Source: Fusarium oxysporum f. sp. lycopersici 4287 (lineage: Eukaryota > Ascomycota > Sordariomycetes > Hypocreales > Nectriaceae). Taken from it: 64,000 nt of DNA. Below are positions 12,501-22,386 of this stretch, in pieces; the first letter of the stretch is position 1, and each line of letters opens with the position of its first letter. The stretch spans positions 558,001 through 622,000 of the forward strand of contig NC_030990.1 of the NCBI RefSeq assembly GCF_000149955.1, in the 5' to 3' direction. The translations under genes were made by a program, and so were the position numbers. The notes beneath the pieces are model-generated. The model was not told the DNA's origin. It did no database searches and saw nothing but the letters and a program-made list of their open reading frames with translations.

Positions 12501-12734
12501 TGGGGGTTGCATCGGGCTTCTAGGGAGTTGCGTGATAAATGGGTCAAGGAGCAGAAACAGGGGAGAAGCTCGTTGACAAAGGGAGGCACATTCATGAGGA
12601 ATCGCAACGGTAATGTTGTGACTGAGGAGAAATATTTCAAGGATGAGGATGGGAGGGATATCGTGAGTGTAGAAGAGGAACCTGAAGTTGGCGAACGGCT
12701 ACGGTGGACCCCTTATGTTCATTTTGGTGTATAA
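9522..12734 (+). CDS. TPR-repeat protein with C-terminal CHAT protease-like domain (1070 aa)
   Basis: One long exon. The start has a good context (ACAATGGC). Residues about 1-500 are a string of tetratricopeptide-like repeats of about 50 residues with the signature DLEEAI..SR.A and NNL...L..R. The C-terminal part (about 690-1070) is a CHAT (caspase HetF associated with TPRs) domain. It has the His of HFAGHG (about H884) and the Cys of LSACGTGQ (about C930), the expected catalytic dyad of this caspase-like clan. Bacterial TPR-CHAT proteases act in defence and cell-death systems. In fungi the same plan is common but poorly characterised. It is cytosolic by appearance, with no signal or transmembrane segment. 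A decayed copy of its last about 26 residues lies at 18939-19031, so the gene has been duplicated locally. The substrate is unknown. Confidence 0.88.
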   Translation: MADIDEAIKYGKKAIGANPTNVENLKQLGNLLNDRYVSTGMLVDLEASILATKRAIDVITNDDVELADCLNTLSYRLQDRFMVTENNADLEEAIQISRKAIESTSSGNAKYLSNLAASLKTRFSVTGDLKDMEDGIVLAKQAVSVTASDDPELPKWLNNLGNHLSNRHLVTGSLRDLEEAINVSRRATATTSDTNMRALFLNNLSAKLDLKAEVTGNSHTYEEAIELAKEAIALTPKSHPDQAKWLGNLATHLMERFDRSWDLKDLQDAINAASKAADLTPNGPTKALYLDAVADGLNRKYDKMGLLADLEEAIRMTEMALEMLPSHHSKRPQIISTLADLFSNRYLRKEVIQDLDRAIELSREAADAKSDNHPYKAIYLDRLAMQLNLRSSISRTDPHLWKDLEESIQLERRAIAITANNRPTWSFKNNLQAMLVIKYGMTKDQAILDECTRLQKEALDEVPEGHQYRAEMLTSLGYRLRDSAKESSSLEKASKCFLEALQNTNAPAISRVRAGSALLQCCPDKQEAYQAAQVIMGLLPQLITRSHETSDKQHAAGSRAGMTCSAAAAVLQADRPVLEALQVLELGRGVLAKYSEEMLLGPLQLGQLSPEQAEAYVHLRDELKFSNTPSQGKSFLGHVAQLNKRYDMATELEELIVEIRKLPGFEDLWTAPTEAETLEAAERGPIVVINVSRARCDALLIEKHQMRSLALPNITNDLYQFARTGDFGSSKVLEWMWDNITQPVLDALGYSQAPEEDAWPHVWWIPTALLTLFPLHAAGYHGKESYETALDRVVSSYASSIRAIIRGRQKDLSSSFSSTAVPRALLVGMQQTPESGTLPFANKEIDIVQKLCQSAGLETVRPRPRKEEVSEHLLDCKIFHFAGHGYTDENDPSNSHLRLEDWKEDPFRVADLQRMNLREHAPFLAYLSACGTGQMKRYNLVDESIHLISAYQLAGFRHVIGTLWKVSDQCCVDIARTTYDSMRDLGLSDEGVSWGLHRASRELRDKWVKEQKQGRSSLTKGGTFMRNRNGNVVTEEKYFKDEDGRDIVSVEEEPEVGERLRWTPYVHFGV

Positions 12735-13077
12735 AGATAACAATACCAGTCTCGGATAATTCTAGGTCTTTTAATGGCACAATGCACTATGATAAGAACA
12801 GCCTCTTCTCTGAGGTTCCGTGATGTAATACTCATTGGCTCCATGTTGAAAACGAGACGTGCATTGTTGATCTTCGTTACCCCGCTTTGAAGTGTAGGCA
12901 CCGACATTATGAAAGGGCAACATGTAACGACTCAGCCCAATGAATTTTTAAGGCTGTGCGAAAATGCTTGGAAAATTTGTGATTTGGTAGAACTAGTCAT
13001 AGTACATGAAACCAGCCATGTCCCTTTTATCGTCCGTTATCAAATTACTCTAACATTATCATCACATACCGCTCGTC
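12735..13077. other. Intergenic between CHAT and CorA-like genes
   Basis: No coding content seen. Holds the second copy of the short repeat and then the leader of the next gene. Confidence 0.35.
12867..12900 (+). repeat. Short direct repeat, copy 2
   Basis: Matches 9103-9134 with a few mismatches and a two-base indel. It lies about 130 bp after the CHAT stop codon. Confidence 0.45.
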
Positions 13078-14586
13078 ATGATTACCCCATCATACCGAAA
13101 CTTCGTCGAGTATCGTGCTCGAGCGAACCCATGCGTTTCTCGTCTTTCAAATTACCTTCAACATGAATGTGTTGGTGAAAGCAAGGTTACATATCTTGAC
13201 TACACCAATCAGTCCTTGGAACCAAGACGCATTGATGTACCCGAGGACGAGATTTCTCAGCTTTTAAACATGTCACCGTCGGTTTCGACGCGATTTGTCT
13301 TTGTTGAGAATATTTCGCCCGGTCTCATGATACTCCTCGGAGAGAAGCTAGATATCGACCCTTTGTTCTTTACGGACTATATTCATGCTGCTTTCGCGAA
13401 TCTAGAAAAAACATCACCGCCTCCATCACTAGCAACCCTCCCGTCATCCATAGCAACAAGAGATCATATTCATCTTCACTGCCAGAAGGTCATTGCTCTC
13501 GAGGGAACGGATGATGAGCTGAAGAAAGCTCCATATGATTTGAAAACAAGGTCAAATGTTCCGCGTCATGTCCGACGGTTGGTCACTCTTCCTGGTAGAC
13601 GGCTGGCCCTAGCGCAAACATGCTGTTCTTTCATCATCAAGAGCATTGGAGATATGAATATTTGTAAGCATTCATCTTTGAAGCGATTTCAATTATTTAA
13701 CCATAATAGGCCTATTCCTCATGGATCCTGCTGCCACGTCTGTTGTTCATCACTTGGTATAGATCACACATCAATGTACCAAGCCATTATTTCGCATGGT
13801 AGGTTTGAAGACTTCCGAGTACCAGAGTCCTATTCCACTTTCAAGAGATCTCCTTCTGGTGATACCTGGAATAAGGCATCAATGATGGAAAGCATCATAC
13901 ACTACCTCCAGGCTTGTCCACTGCCGGGATTAGACTTGACCTCTCCGAGCGTACTAAGCACTGGTTATTACCCCATCTATATTACTTTGTCCGAATGGAA
14001 AATCTATAAATTTCTGATAAGTCGGTGTTCTAAGCACTATCAGTACTCGGATCAGCTCAAAGCAGGCCATTTGCACGATGAAGTCCTACTAGATCTCCAG
14101 CGCTGGAAAAGGCGCAGCAGGAGCAGCCACAGGAAACTCAACATCCTAAGGGATGTTATCAGCTCTCATATACTACCAAGCGACGATGCTACAGTTTGGA
14201 ATGGCGCCCTTAACGACATAAACTATCTTCGTGACCAACTCCACGACTATAGTCAATCTCTCGAGCAGATGGTTATGGTAGCGACGTCCCTCGTTCAACT
14301 TCTTGATTCGAGACGTTCAATCTTGGAAGCTATAAATACAAAGCGTCTAACTTTCTTGGCGCTTGTCTTCGTGCCCTTAGCATGGGTCTCGAGCCTTTTC
14401 AGTATGTCTGATAGTTATTCTCCTGGTCATAATCTGTTCTGGGTCTATTTCGCTACTGCTTTGCCGGTACTCGCTGTTGTACTCTTACTGTCAGCACTTC
14501 CCCATGGTAAGGTTGCGATAGCTGCCGAGTCATATAAGGCACGAGTCAGAAACCGTGGAATGAGAGTTCTAGGAGAACCGGTCTAA
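13078..14586 (+). CDS. CorA-like membrane protein, splice structure uncertain (about 470-502 aa)
   Basis: The C-terminus has a helical stretch (about 390-420) followed by two hydrophobic spans (LTFLALVFVPLAWVSSLFSM and LFWVYFATALPVLAVVLLL). This is the arrangement of fungal CorA-like proteins, but the GMN ion-selectivity motif of true Mg channels is replaced by SMS. The frame is open throughout, yet an intron at 13664-13709 (GTAAGC...ATAATAG) gives DMNICLFLMDPAATSVVHHL, which looks far more like protein than the unspliced Cys/His-rich text. After that exon a second intron from 13757 is needed. Its best-looking acceptor (GGTAG, 13802) leaves the frame wrong, and a weaker one at 13827 restores it. 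Either the second junction is unusual or the gene is damaged. Many CorA-like proteins of this kind in fungi have no proven transport role. Confidence 0.6.
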   Translation: MITPSYRNFVEYRARANPCVSRLSNYLQHECVGESKVTYLDYTNQSLEPRRIDVPEDEISQLLNMSPSVSTRFVFVENISPGLMILLGEKLDIDPLFFTDYIHAAFANLEKTSPPPSLATLPSSIATRDHIHLHCQKVIALEGTDDELKKAPYDLKTRSNVPRHVRRLVTLPGRRLALAQTCCSFIIKSIGDMNICKHSSLKRFQLFNHNRPIPHGSCCHVCCSSLGIDHTSMYQAIISHGRFEDFRVPESYSTFKRSPSGDTWNKASMMESIIHYLQACPLPGLDLTSPSVLSTGYYPIYITLSEWKIYKFLISRCSKHYQYSDQLKAGHLHDEVLLDLQRWKRRSRSSHRKLNILRDVISSHILPSDDATVWNGALNDINYLRDQLHDYSQSLEQMVMVATSLVQLLDSRRSILEAINTKRLTFLALVFVPLAWVSSLFSMSDSYSPGHNLFWVYFATALPVLAVVLLLSALPHGKVAIAAESYKARVRNRGMRVLGEPV

Positions 14587-15111
14587 GATAGCTCATCCAG
14601 GCCATGCACAAGCAGGCGGTGACAATGGCGCTTTTAGTATTTAATAGTTCATGTTCAGGATTAATATACATCTGGAATTTCTGGAGCTCTTTGATGTTAC
14701 TGTTCACTGTGTAGAAGCCTATCGCGCTGGCTTGATCTTGTTATTAGCCCTCTCAACACAAGCCCTGACAGCTTCATCCATTTTTCCTCTCGCGTATATT
14801 ACATATGTAGTCGAGAACTATCGCTCTGCTCCTGGGCATCAACTTAAATACTTTGAGGTTCTAACCAGAAGCAGTTGCATCTGATGTAGGTAAAGTCCAC
14901 CAGTGTTTAGATCTTCCATGGCGAAGCTGGGGGTGCCGAACCGGCAATCCTTACTCAGGCTGTTTTTGTCCAGGTTCGCAATATACGAACAACACCTTAT
15001 AGTACTATTCCAGTTCTTGAATACTGAGATCATAACCGGCTGGCGGTACCAAGGGACTGTATTTTACCCGCATCGTCTTATCTCGGATTTAAGGATCAAA
15101 CCATCCTATAT
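14587..15111. other. Intergenic with an NmrA-tail relic
   Basis: Apart from the relic at 14742-14785 nothing coding was recognised. It separates the 3' ends of two convergent genes. Confidence 0.4.
14742..14785 (-). pseudogene. Relic of the 3' end of an NmrA-like gene
   Basis: The minus strand reads MDEAVRACVERANNKIKP. The intact NmrA gene ends (22387-22460) DLDEVVRACVEKGDSKFKP. About 45 bases match well and similarity stops abruptly on the right, where the gene body should be. A second such tail occurs at 18871-18937. Confidence 0.6.
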
Positions 15112-18100
15112 TTACTTCCTCAAAATCTGTAAGGCGTCCCGACGCCATTTATCCCAGTCCCCTTGTGTTCGAAGCTGCTTAGGGTAACGGCCTGGAAACT
15201 CGGTATATCTAGACAACAACTCCGAGCGTATGCGATCATTGCCTTTCCAGCTCCCATTATGGGCCCTCTCACATGCGCCTGAACAGCTAGAGAAGATGCT
15301 ATCGCGGAACAAAAGACGCTCCATACAACCCCAAGTCTCTTTGTATTCCATTATTTTTTCGGGTGCTCTGAAGTGTCCCTGCTGAAATGATCCGTAGTGG
15401 TTTCCTTTGGTTCCAATATGGATAAGTATGTGACAAAAGACGAGGGAATCTATGTGTGCTAGTCGAGCATTTTCCAGGCTTGACAAGCGTGAAAGGTGAC
15501 AAACTATTCTTGGTGCCTTGGTTTCGTGGTTTCTACTGCCTCTGATCTCTTGTTGCAATGATGCTCCGTGTTGACACAGTAGTTGAACGAATTCTATGTC
15601 GCAGGCAAGCGTAACAGCGCAGTAAAGAGGCCAATGTAGCATTGAGTAATGAGGATATTGAACCAGTGCCATCCTGGAATTTGCCTCCCTTGCAGACGGC
15701 ATGTACTGACTCCTGACACGCTCCATGAAAAAAGGCGGCATATCTGCCACTACGACTTCCCGTTCTAACAGAATGCGGAGGAATGCCGGATATGGGGAGA
15801 CCAAAGCCGGAAGGAGAGCCAGCTGAGACGACTTAGTGTCTTTACAGCCTTCAATAGTATGAAAATCAATACCCAACCCCTCAAGCGTATCGAGATACAG
15901 GCTCAGTATATTAGGACTCTGTGTCTCTATCAAGCGAGCACATCCAGCCACAAAAGTAGGATAGAAATACGAGAAATCTACCTCATCAGTTGTTTTGCCT
16001 CTGAAGGAGCCACCACGGCCGTCGACGATGCGCAAGAAGTCTCTGAAACCCTGTTCATCGCTGGAGCATAGAAAAAAAGCGAGCATTACCGCAATGCTTG
16101 TTGGACGGGCAACAATGACTTGTATCATGGTGTCAATGTGCTCAAGGCGTTCGCGGCGACTGACTAACCGGAAGATGGCAGGCTGATGTTCAGAGAGCAC
16201 ACTGGCAGCAACATGTTCGAGAACCAGAGAAAGATATCCGACATCGTCCGAGCTTAGCGCAGCCTTGACCATAAAGAGTACATCATGTGGGTGCCATCCA
16301 TCTTCGTAGTTCAGATACTGTACTAGCTGGATTAGAAAATCGCGATCCAGTCGTAGAAACGCGGTTTGAACCAGGGAGTCGCGTAGGTGTCCATGAGGAT
16401 TGAACTCTTCAAGCAGCGACTTGGCTTCCGCGAACTTCTCACAATGCCAACAAATGATTTTCCAAGCGAAGACATCTAGTGGTAATTTGACGTCCAGACA
16501 GTCCCTATCAAAAAACAACGAGCTTGGTCTCCTATCCTGATAGACTTCCTTGACTACATCATTAATGATGGTTCTTAATAACAATGAAAGCGAGTCGGAT
16601 CGACCATGGAAGCCAAGGTCATAACCAGGAAGCGGGAGACAGCTCGGATATCGACTCGGCCAATTAGCTAGCACAGAGACCGAGTGAACCATCGATACGG
16701 TCAGGGATGCTGGTTGAAACGCGGATTCAAACAGCTGGAATCCCCAAAGGATCGCTATCAAGGCCTCGGAGTCTAAAAAAAGTCAATAAGCGAGTATTAA
16801 TGGCAGAGACACAACCTTCCTTGGGCATTCGAGAGTCTGACTTCGCTCCCCAGCTTCTTTATCTCATGTTGCAACTTTGGCCAGGCCTCGTCACCGCCAT
16901 CACATGGCTCAACTGAAAGAAGGGACATTAAACTTCGGTTCTTCGTTTTCATGGCAGGCACAATATTTACCTTCCAGCTTATGGATATCCTGACCAGCAA
17001 AGTTTTGCAGGATAAGGTTGAGATAAATGCCCTGTTGGGGCACTTCCAACATGAGAAAACATTCTTCTAGGGTGTCCTGAATAAACTCGGTTGAAGTTTT
17101 AATTTCAGCAAAACTATGAATTTGATCAGATAGGCAAATATCAATTATAGTATTCTCTCATACCACTGAAATAAAACTTCTCCGTCCGAAGTCTGCCAGG
17201 TAGGTGTATTGCGATTGATGCTAAATTGAAAGCGAGGCGCAATAGTGCTTGAGGGCGGCGCTTGGAGCCATATTTTCATGGTATTGTTCTCGACGTCGCG
17301 GAGTTGAAAGTTGAAACCAGGAAAGCTTTCTAAACTTGTTTTCGCGATCTGAGATATCAGTCTAAGTGCTAGCGCGGGACAAGATCTGCTTTACCTGGCT
17401 AAGATTTCGGATGTCGTCGTTTCGTCTGTCATTAGACGCACCTAAATGGGTCCGTTGTGGGTGTATTGAGACTATGTCTGTCAGTATCCAACATGCCTTG
17501 AGCAGGTTGATGTAGGCATGACCTTCATCTCCAGACCCTTGGGCTAGATGATTGATTTGGGACCGAGCCTGTTACGATGAAATGTTAGACGGCCAGTTCT
17601 TGTAATCATAAGTTTACCTGGTACCTTTAATAACCACCATTTGCCTGCCTGCAGCCAGTCGTCGATTCCAATGGAGGCCCAAGGCCTGTTACCGATCTCT
17701 GCACTTCGCAAGAAAGCCGCGCTGAGTTCAGCTCGAACTTCCTCATCTAACGAAGCTTTCAGAAGAGAACTCTCGCGCGAACTGCGGTCACCAATCATGA
17801 CGTTCCGAAGCTCCTCCAACTTGATGTCCGTTTTTGTTTGTTGTTTCTCAATGCGTTCCAGGGATGAGCTTGCTTATTAACTATTAACTCCATAGAGGGG
17901 AAAATGGGCTTACTTTTGGGCACCCTGCAAAAGAAGGGTTAAGTAGAAGTTATAGGACATGAACTACAGACAGTGAGTGCTTGAGAGTATTCAGCAGTAT
18001 GAAGAATCTAACCTTCGAACGGAGCTCGTTAATGCTGGACACCTCCAATGCGTACTTAATTCGGTTCCATTTAATACGAAGAGAACGTTTTGAACCTTCT

Positions 18101-18411
18101 GAACTATCTCCCGTGCCGAGTTCCGCATATTTGTTCGCCAATCGATCCATTTTCTCAAGCGTCTCTCGGGCTTGACTCATGACTTTGCATGTGTATTCCA
18201 ATCGTCTCTCTCCTGCCCGTTTTATCCACTCTTCCCTATCTCGTACTTCCTCGTTTAGTAAGTTCACTGTATTTGAGAGATTGCCTAGCTCTTGGATCAA
18301 AGCGCGGAGCTCTTCCGGTGCGTCGCGCGACACTTTGTAAACTCGAGTGTAGATCTTCCAACAGAGCTCCCCGACGGCAATGAAATCGCCAACGCCGAAG
18401 CCGAACGACAT
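15112..18411 (-). CDS. Multi-exon protein with fungal STAND/NLR-type N-domain and ankyrin-like C-terminus (about 980 aa)
   Basis: Exons, phase-checked: 18411-18013, 17963-17914, 17868-17625, 17568-17395, 17348-17164, 17113-16971, 16912-16816 and 16772-15112. The N-terminus MSFGFGVGDFIAV followed by helices and EELRALIQELGNL is the helical N-domain found on many fungal NLR-like and ankyrin proteins. No NACHT/NB-ARC P-loop was seen. The long last exon is helical with ankyrin-like text near its end (WPLYCAVTLACDIEFVQLLC). Every junction resolves in frame except the last (16815/16773): the obvious GTTGTG donor leaves the wrong phase. A donor four bases earlier would fit but reads GA instead of GT. 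A lost splice donor or a frameshift is therefore likely, and the allele may be non-functional. Confidence 0.6.
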
Positions 18412-18870
18412 CGTGTCACAGGGTACAAAGAAAATTCTAACTAATTAAGTTCTGTGTGGTGATATAAGCTCTCAGCCACAGATCTCGACTGCAAACAGGG
18501 AAAATTCGAATTTGGACCCACGACTAAGAGCGCATGCAAAATGTGTCGGTTTGGAAGCAATACCAAGAGTTGGGTAGAAAGTTTGATGTTTGACTGTTGA
18601 CTTTGTAAAATGTTTCTCGTCTGTTTGTATTTGAGATTAGTTTCAGGCTGCTGACCAAGTCGTGTTTTGCAAGTGATTGGTAGTCAGTTATCGCATCAGG
18701 CTGTGCAGTTACATCTGCCAGTTGGCAGTTGGCAATTGGTCTATGAGTGAATTGCGCCTCACTGAAATCACATTGAGAACTCCACAATTGTGCCTGCATT
18801 TCTATCCCGCACCTGAATGGGCGCTTAGCTGACCAAAGGATTGGCCCAGATATTGCCCAGTGACATCTTG

Positions 18871-18937
18871 CTACAATGGAGGATATTTGTTCTCAGCCTT
18901 CTCAACACAATTCTTGACAACTTCATCCAAGTCGTGC
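18871..18937 (-). pseudogene. Relic of the 3' end of an NmrA-like gene (second copy)
   Basis: The minus strand reads DLDEVVKNCVEKAENKYPPL followed by a stop. This closely parallels the tail of the intact NmrA-like protein (DLDEVVRACVEKGDSKFKPP). The rest of the gene is missing: the adjoining bases belong to a CHAT-gene tail on the other strand. Confidence 0.7.
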
Positions 18938-18938
18938 G

Positions 18939-19031
18939 GATGAGAGTATGAGGGATATTTTGAGCATCGAAGAGGCAGCTGAAGTGGCAGAGCAGCTGCA
19001 GTGGACACTTTATGTTCGTTTCGTAGTATGA
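18939..19031 (+). pseudogene. Relic of the 3' end of a TPR-CHAT gene
   Basis: Reads RDILSIEEAAEVAEQLQWTL then YVRFVV and a stop. The intact CHAT protein ends RDIVSVEEEPEVGERLRWTP then YVHFGV and a stop, with the same length and register. It directly abuts the NmrA tail. The two fragments point away from each other, as if a divergent NmrA/CHAT pair had lost everything between its 3' ends. Confidence 0.75.
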
Positions 19032-20090
19032 CGGCCCTTAAGGTAGATAATGACCAACATTGCCTTTTCTAGTACTTGACGGTGGGTTATCTTCCTGAGA
19101 TCATAATGCTCGTACTGGGTGATTTCAGAACTCAATTAAATGACTAGACGCTTCAATCCGTCCAGGGGCCAATCTTGTGAACTAGTTATCCCTCTCATTT
19201 AATATCTTCCAAAAGCGATGTCTCAGTTGCCCAATTATGCTCTTTCCTTCTTTGGCTTAGCTGTTTCAAGTATCTTTGACCTGTATGTAGAGCATTTGGA
19301 ATGTGAAACACCTCAACTGTACATATCTTCAAGCCTTTATGGCGCAATTATCCTCATAAGCTAGAACCTCGAGTTGTGAATCTAATCACACATCACTTAT
19401 ATCAGCCTCTTCATTTGTAGAAAGCATCAAACTCCGTAATCCAAAAATGGTTATACGATTGAGGTGGCCGATACTCTGCAGTAGAACTTGTCTTCGTACT
19501 AAAATCTCCCAAGCCAACCTTTGTTGAATGATACGCTCGGTAGTGACTGAAATAGATTGAGGGAAATGCTGTAACTATTTCATCACATAGCTATGACTTT
19601 CAGAAGCGTGCCAGCGTCTATATATGGTTTGGATGATCTCTCGTGGCTGGCTGAGATTGCATTCCAATCGTTGCTGAAGCCTTCCTTACGTGCCTCTCTA
19701 AAATTCACATTCCAGGACAGAGACATTGGAGCGACTGAGGTTCAGTGTTCTCAATCGGACGGAGATGACTTGCAGACTGGCGCGGTCAAGTTTTCTAGAT
19801 TCATAAACCTTCATGGGGGCCTTGAGTAAATCAATGCAGCTAAATATAATCAAACATTTATTACATAACAATAATTTTGCTTTCTTATAACAATTCAAAC
19901 TCTCAACAAGCCTGGGACACCGGAGAAAACCACCAGCTCATTTCCAACGCGAAAGGTTTTTGAAGGGGTTCTTGAGACCTCTGCCTTCATTAACTTGAAT
20001 ACGCCGTAAGATCCCACGTTTCTCAAAGCTCTTGAACACTTCACCCCGCTCACTCTCTTACTGCTTAGCACCCCGGTAGCTTTGTGGAAC

Positions 20091-22162
20091 ATGGAGAAAC
20101 CATCTCTGAGCGAGTCCGTCACAGTCCGATTGCGTGGGGCTGGAACCGCAGAAAGCCTTGGACCAGAAGATGACCATAGAGTGAAAGCTTCACTGGGAAG
20201 GTTCAATCCTCCTGGCCACTACAAAGGTCAGCCACCAACGTCTTCCACTTTGATCTCTTTATTTACTTACGAAAGCCATCTGTAAACTCTTTCTTGGCTA
20301 CAGCAATGGCCATGACGAGTTTATCGGCACTGGCTGGCTTGTCAATGAGGACATAGTCGTAACCGCTGGCCATAACCTATACGATTGGTCATACATGGGT
20401 GGGTTCTTGAAGTATGTCAAATGTTATTTCGGATACGAGGGCACGAGATCGCCATGCTTGTACCGGCATGGCATTAAAGCCGCTGCTCCAGCCGAGTATC
20501 TCAAGGCCGAATCTTCTGTTCATGATGTCGGCTTTGTAAGTCAATCCTGAAGGTTCAAACCGATAGCGGCTCAATTAACTTACTAGTTTCGACTCAATGA
20601 GAAAGTCACGGATATGACGCCAATTCCTTACTCAGTTACCCCACCTACCACAACAGCTCAGCTCGGCGTTGTTGGGTATCCCGGAGATCTAGACGTTGGA
20701 GGACATTTGTACGAAGACTGGGCCACGGTTCATATTGATCTTGCGAGAAGTTGGACCCAGAAAAGATTGATACTGATTATCCTAGGCCAAACTGGCGCCC
20801 CAGTCCTTCGAAAACGGGACGATGGTCGACTTGAAGCAGGTCAGTTAATTTCCGGCAACTAGTTCTCTTGTATGCTTCGTCTAACGGGACCTCTTAGTCG
20901 GAGTTCATGTCGGTGGTGGATATCCCAATGTCGGATCTGTTATTGGGCCGTATGGGAACACTTTCGAGGAGTACATTCTTGCCCTAGATGGCAAGGATGG
21001 TGTAATCAAGCCATCCACCATCACGATTGCCCAAAGGAAGGGACTTGCTCCTGGTTTCCAACTACTGTCTTTCCAGCCACAATCCACCCATACGAATCCA
21101 GCTGTATCAACTGCCGATGTTCTGGGTGGGGATAAGGGAAGTTTTGACGCAAAAAGCGGTATAGACAGCCTTTTAGGAAATTGTGAACCCAGGTCTGACA
21201 ATAGAAAAGCAACTGGAAAATGCAAGGCAGAGGGGTCACTTACAACCTTTCCGGAAACCCTCAAGTTGACCGAGACCGAAAACCACTTGCCACCGGTTGA
21301 ATTTGACAAAGCGTTCAAAAACGCGAAGGATCAAGACGATGTCAGGGCAACCTTCTTCATCAACTTTACAGAGCCTCTAGAAGGAGAGGCTTTAGAAGAC
21401 CAACGGAAGCTAATATCGTCTATCAAGACCTGGCAAGCCTGGGCAACTATAAACTGCGAGGCTAAGGTCCAGCAGCAGGTTGATGCTGGAGCATTGCCAT
21501 CAGATTCCAAGGGTCAGATTGCCAGAAGCATCTACAGAGCCAAGGTTTTTGACTTCCTTTTCAACCGCACTACATGGTAAGAATCACTATACACTGTATG
21601 AAATACCCAGTCTTAACCGACTACAGGTTTTTGAAGACATTCGACGAAGCTACGCATAAGAGAATAGAGACTAGAGCCCCTTCATTTCACTCCAAAATTC
21701 TAACCAATGTCCTTGAAGGATACGCCATTCCAACATCGGCTTTTGCAAACCTTGAAAAGTTGATTAAACAAATTGCAGAAGGTATAAAGCTATCTGGCGA
21801 AAGTAGTCGAGAACCACAGCAGTACTGGGTTATGTTCACTAAGTCTGAGTATGAGGAAATCACCCAGACCGTCCAAGCTGGTAAGTTCCCTTCTGAGAAG
21901 AATGTGCTCTCCGTCATCGTCGCTAACATACGTAGTAATCCGGGTTATTTCCTTCCAAGTCACTCAAGACGCCAAACACTATGCGTCACGCAAGGGGTCC
22001 TATGACGAGGTCTCTTTCGATTTCAATTTCCATCAGTATCAGGCAGAGTTTGTCGAAGCAACTTTTGATGGCGTTAAAGACAAGATGGACAAAAGGCAGA
22101 TTGAACAGGGTGAAGAGCTTCTTGAGAATCGCATCACGGACGTAGTCGTTCCAACCAAATAG
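20091..22162 (+). CDS. Trypsin-like serine protease domain fused to an unrecognised C-terminal domain (602 aa)
   Basis: Six exons: 20091-20226, 20276-20535, 20587-20839, 20898-21576, 21627-21880 and 21936-22162. All junctions are GT/AG and in phase. Residues about 45-250 form a trypsin/V8-like domain: the His motif VVTAGH, the Asp in SSVHDVGF, and the nucleophile loop GQTGAPVL followed by VGVHVGGGYPNVGS. The usual loop is GxSGxP, so Ser is replaced by Thr here. A linker follows, then about 230 residues of helix-then-strand character (from about FINFTEPLEGEAL to the end) that I cannot assign. No signal peptide is visible, so it likely acts inside the cell, as do protease domains in fungal NLR-like proteins. 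The neighbours (N-domain protein, CHAT) support a defence or cell-death setting by inference. Confidence 0.75.
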
Positions 22163-22386
22163 ACCTCTCCCGTCCTGGGTGATATACCAAAAGGAGTGAT
22201 CAGAGGCTCGGCTGGTGGCATCCAGCATGGCACTGACGATTGGACTTGCAGTCCAATTAATTCAAAATGATTAGAGGGGTGAATACTGAGCATTCTTTGT
22301 TGTCTGTCAACAATTTCATCTGCTATTTAGGTATTGCTACTTGAGTTTCATTGCAGTCCCTACCGTCCCTGTTCGCTCTGGAAAGG

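Larger units (their letters stand above)
18412..20090. other. Intergenic with gene relics
   Basis: Holds the promoter of the N-domain gene (divergent from the protease gene at 20091). In its middle are two abutting relic tails (18871-19031). From 19032 to 20090 I recognise nothing coding. A short open frame at 19593-19829 has no familiar motif. Confidence 0.45.

Noticed and set aside
19593..19829. 78-aa open frame between the relic tails and the protease gene
   Set aside because: No motif and no similarity to the CHAT or NmrA genes that I could see.
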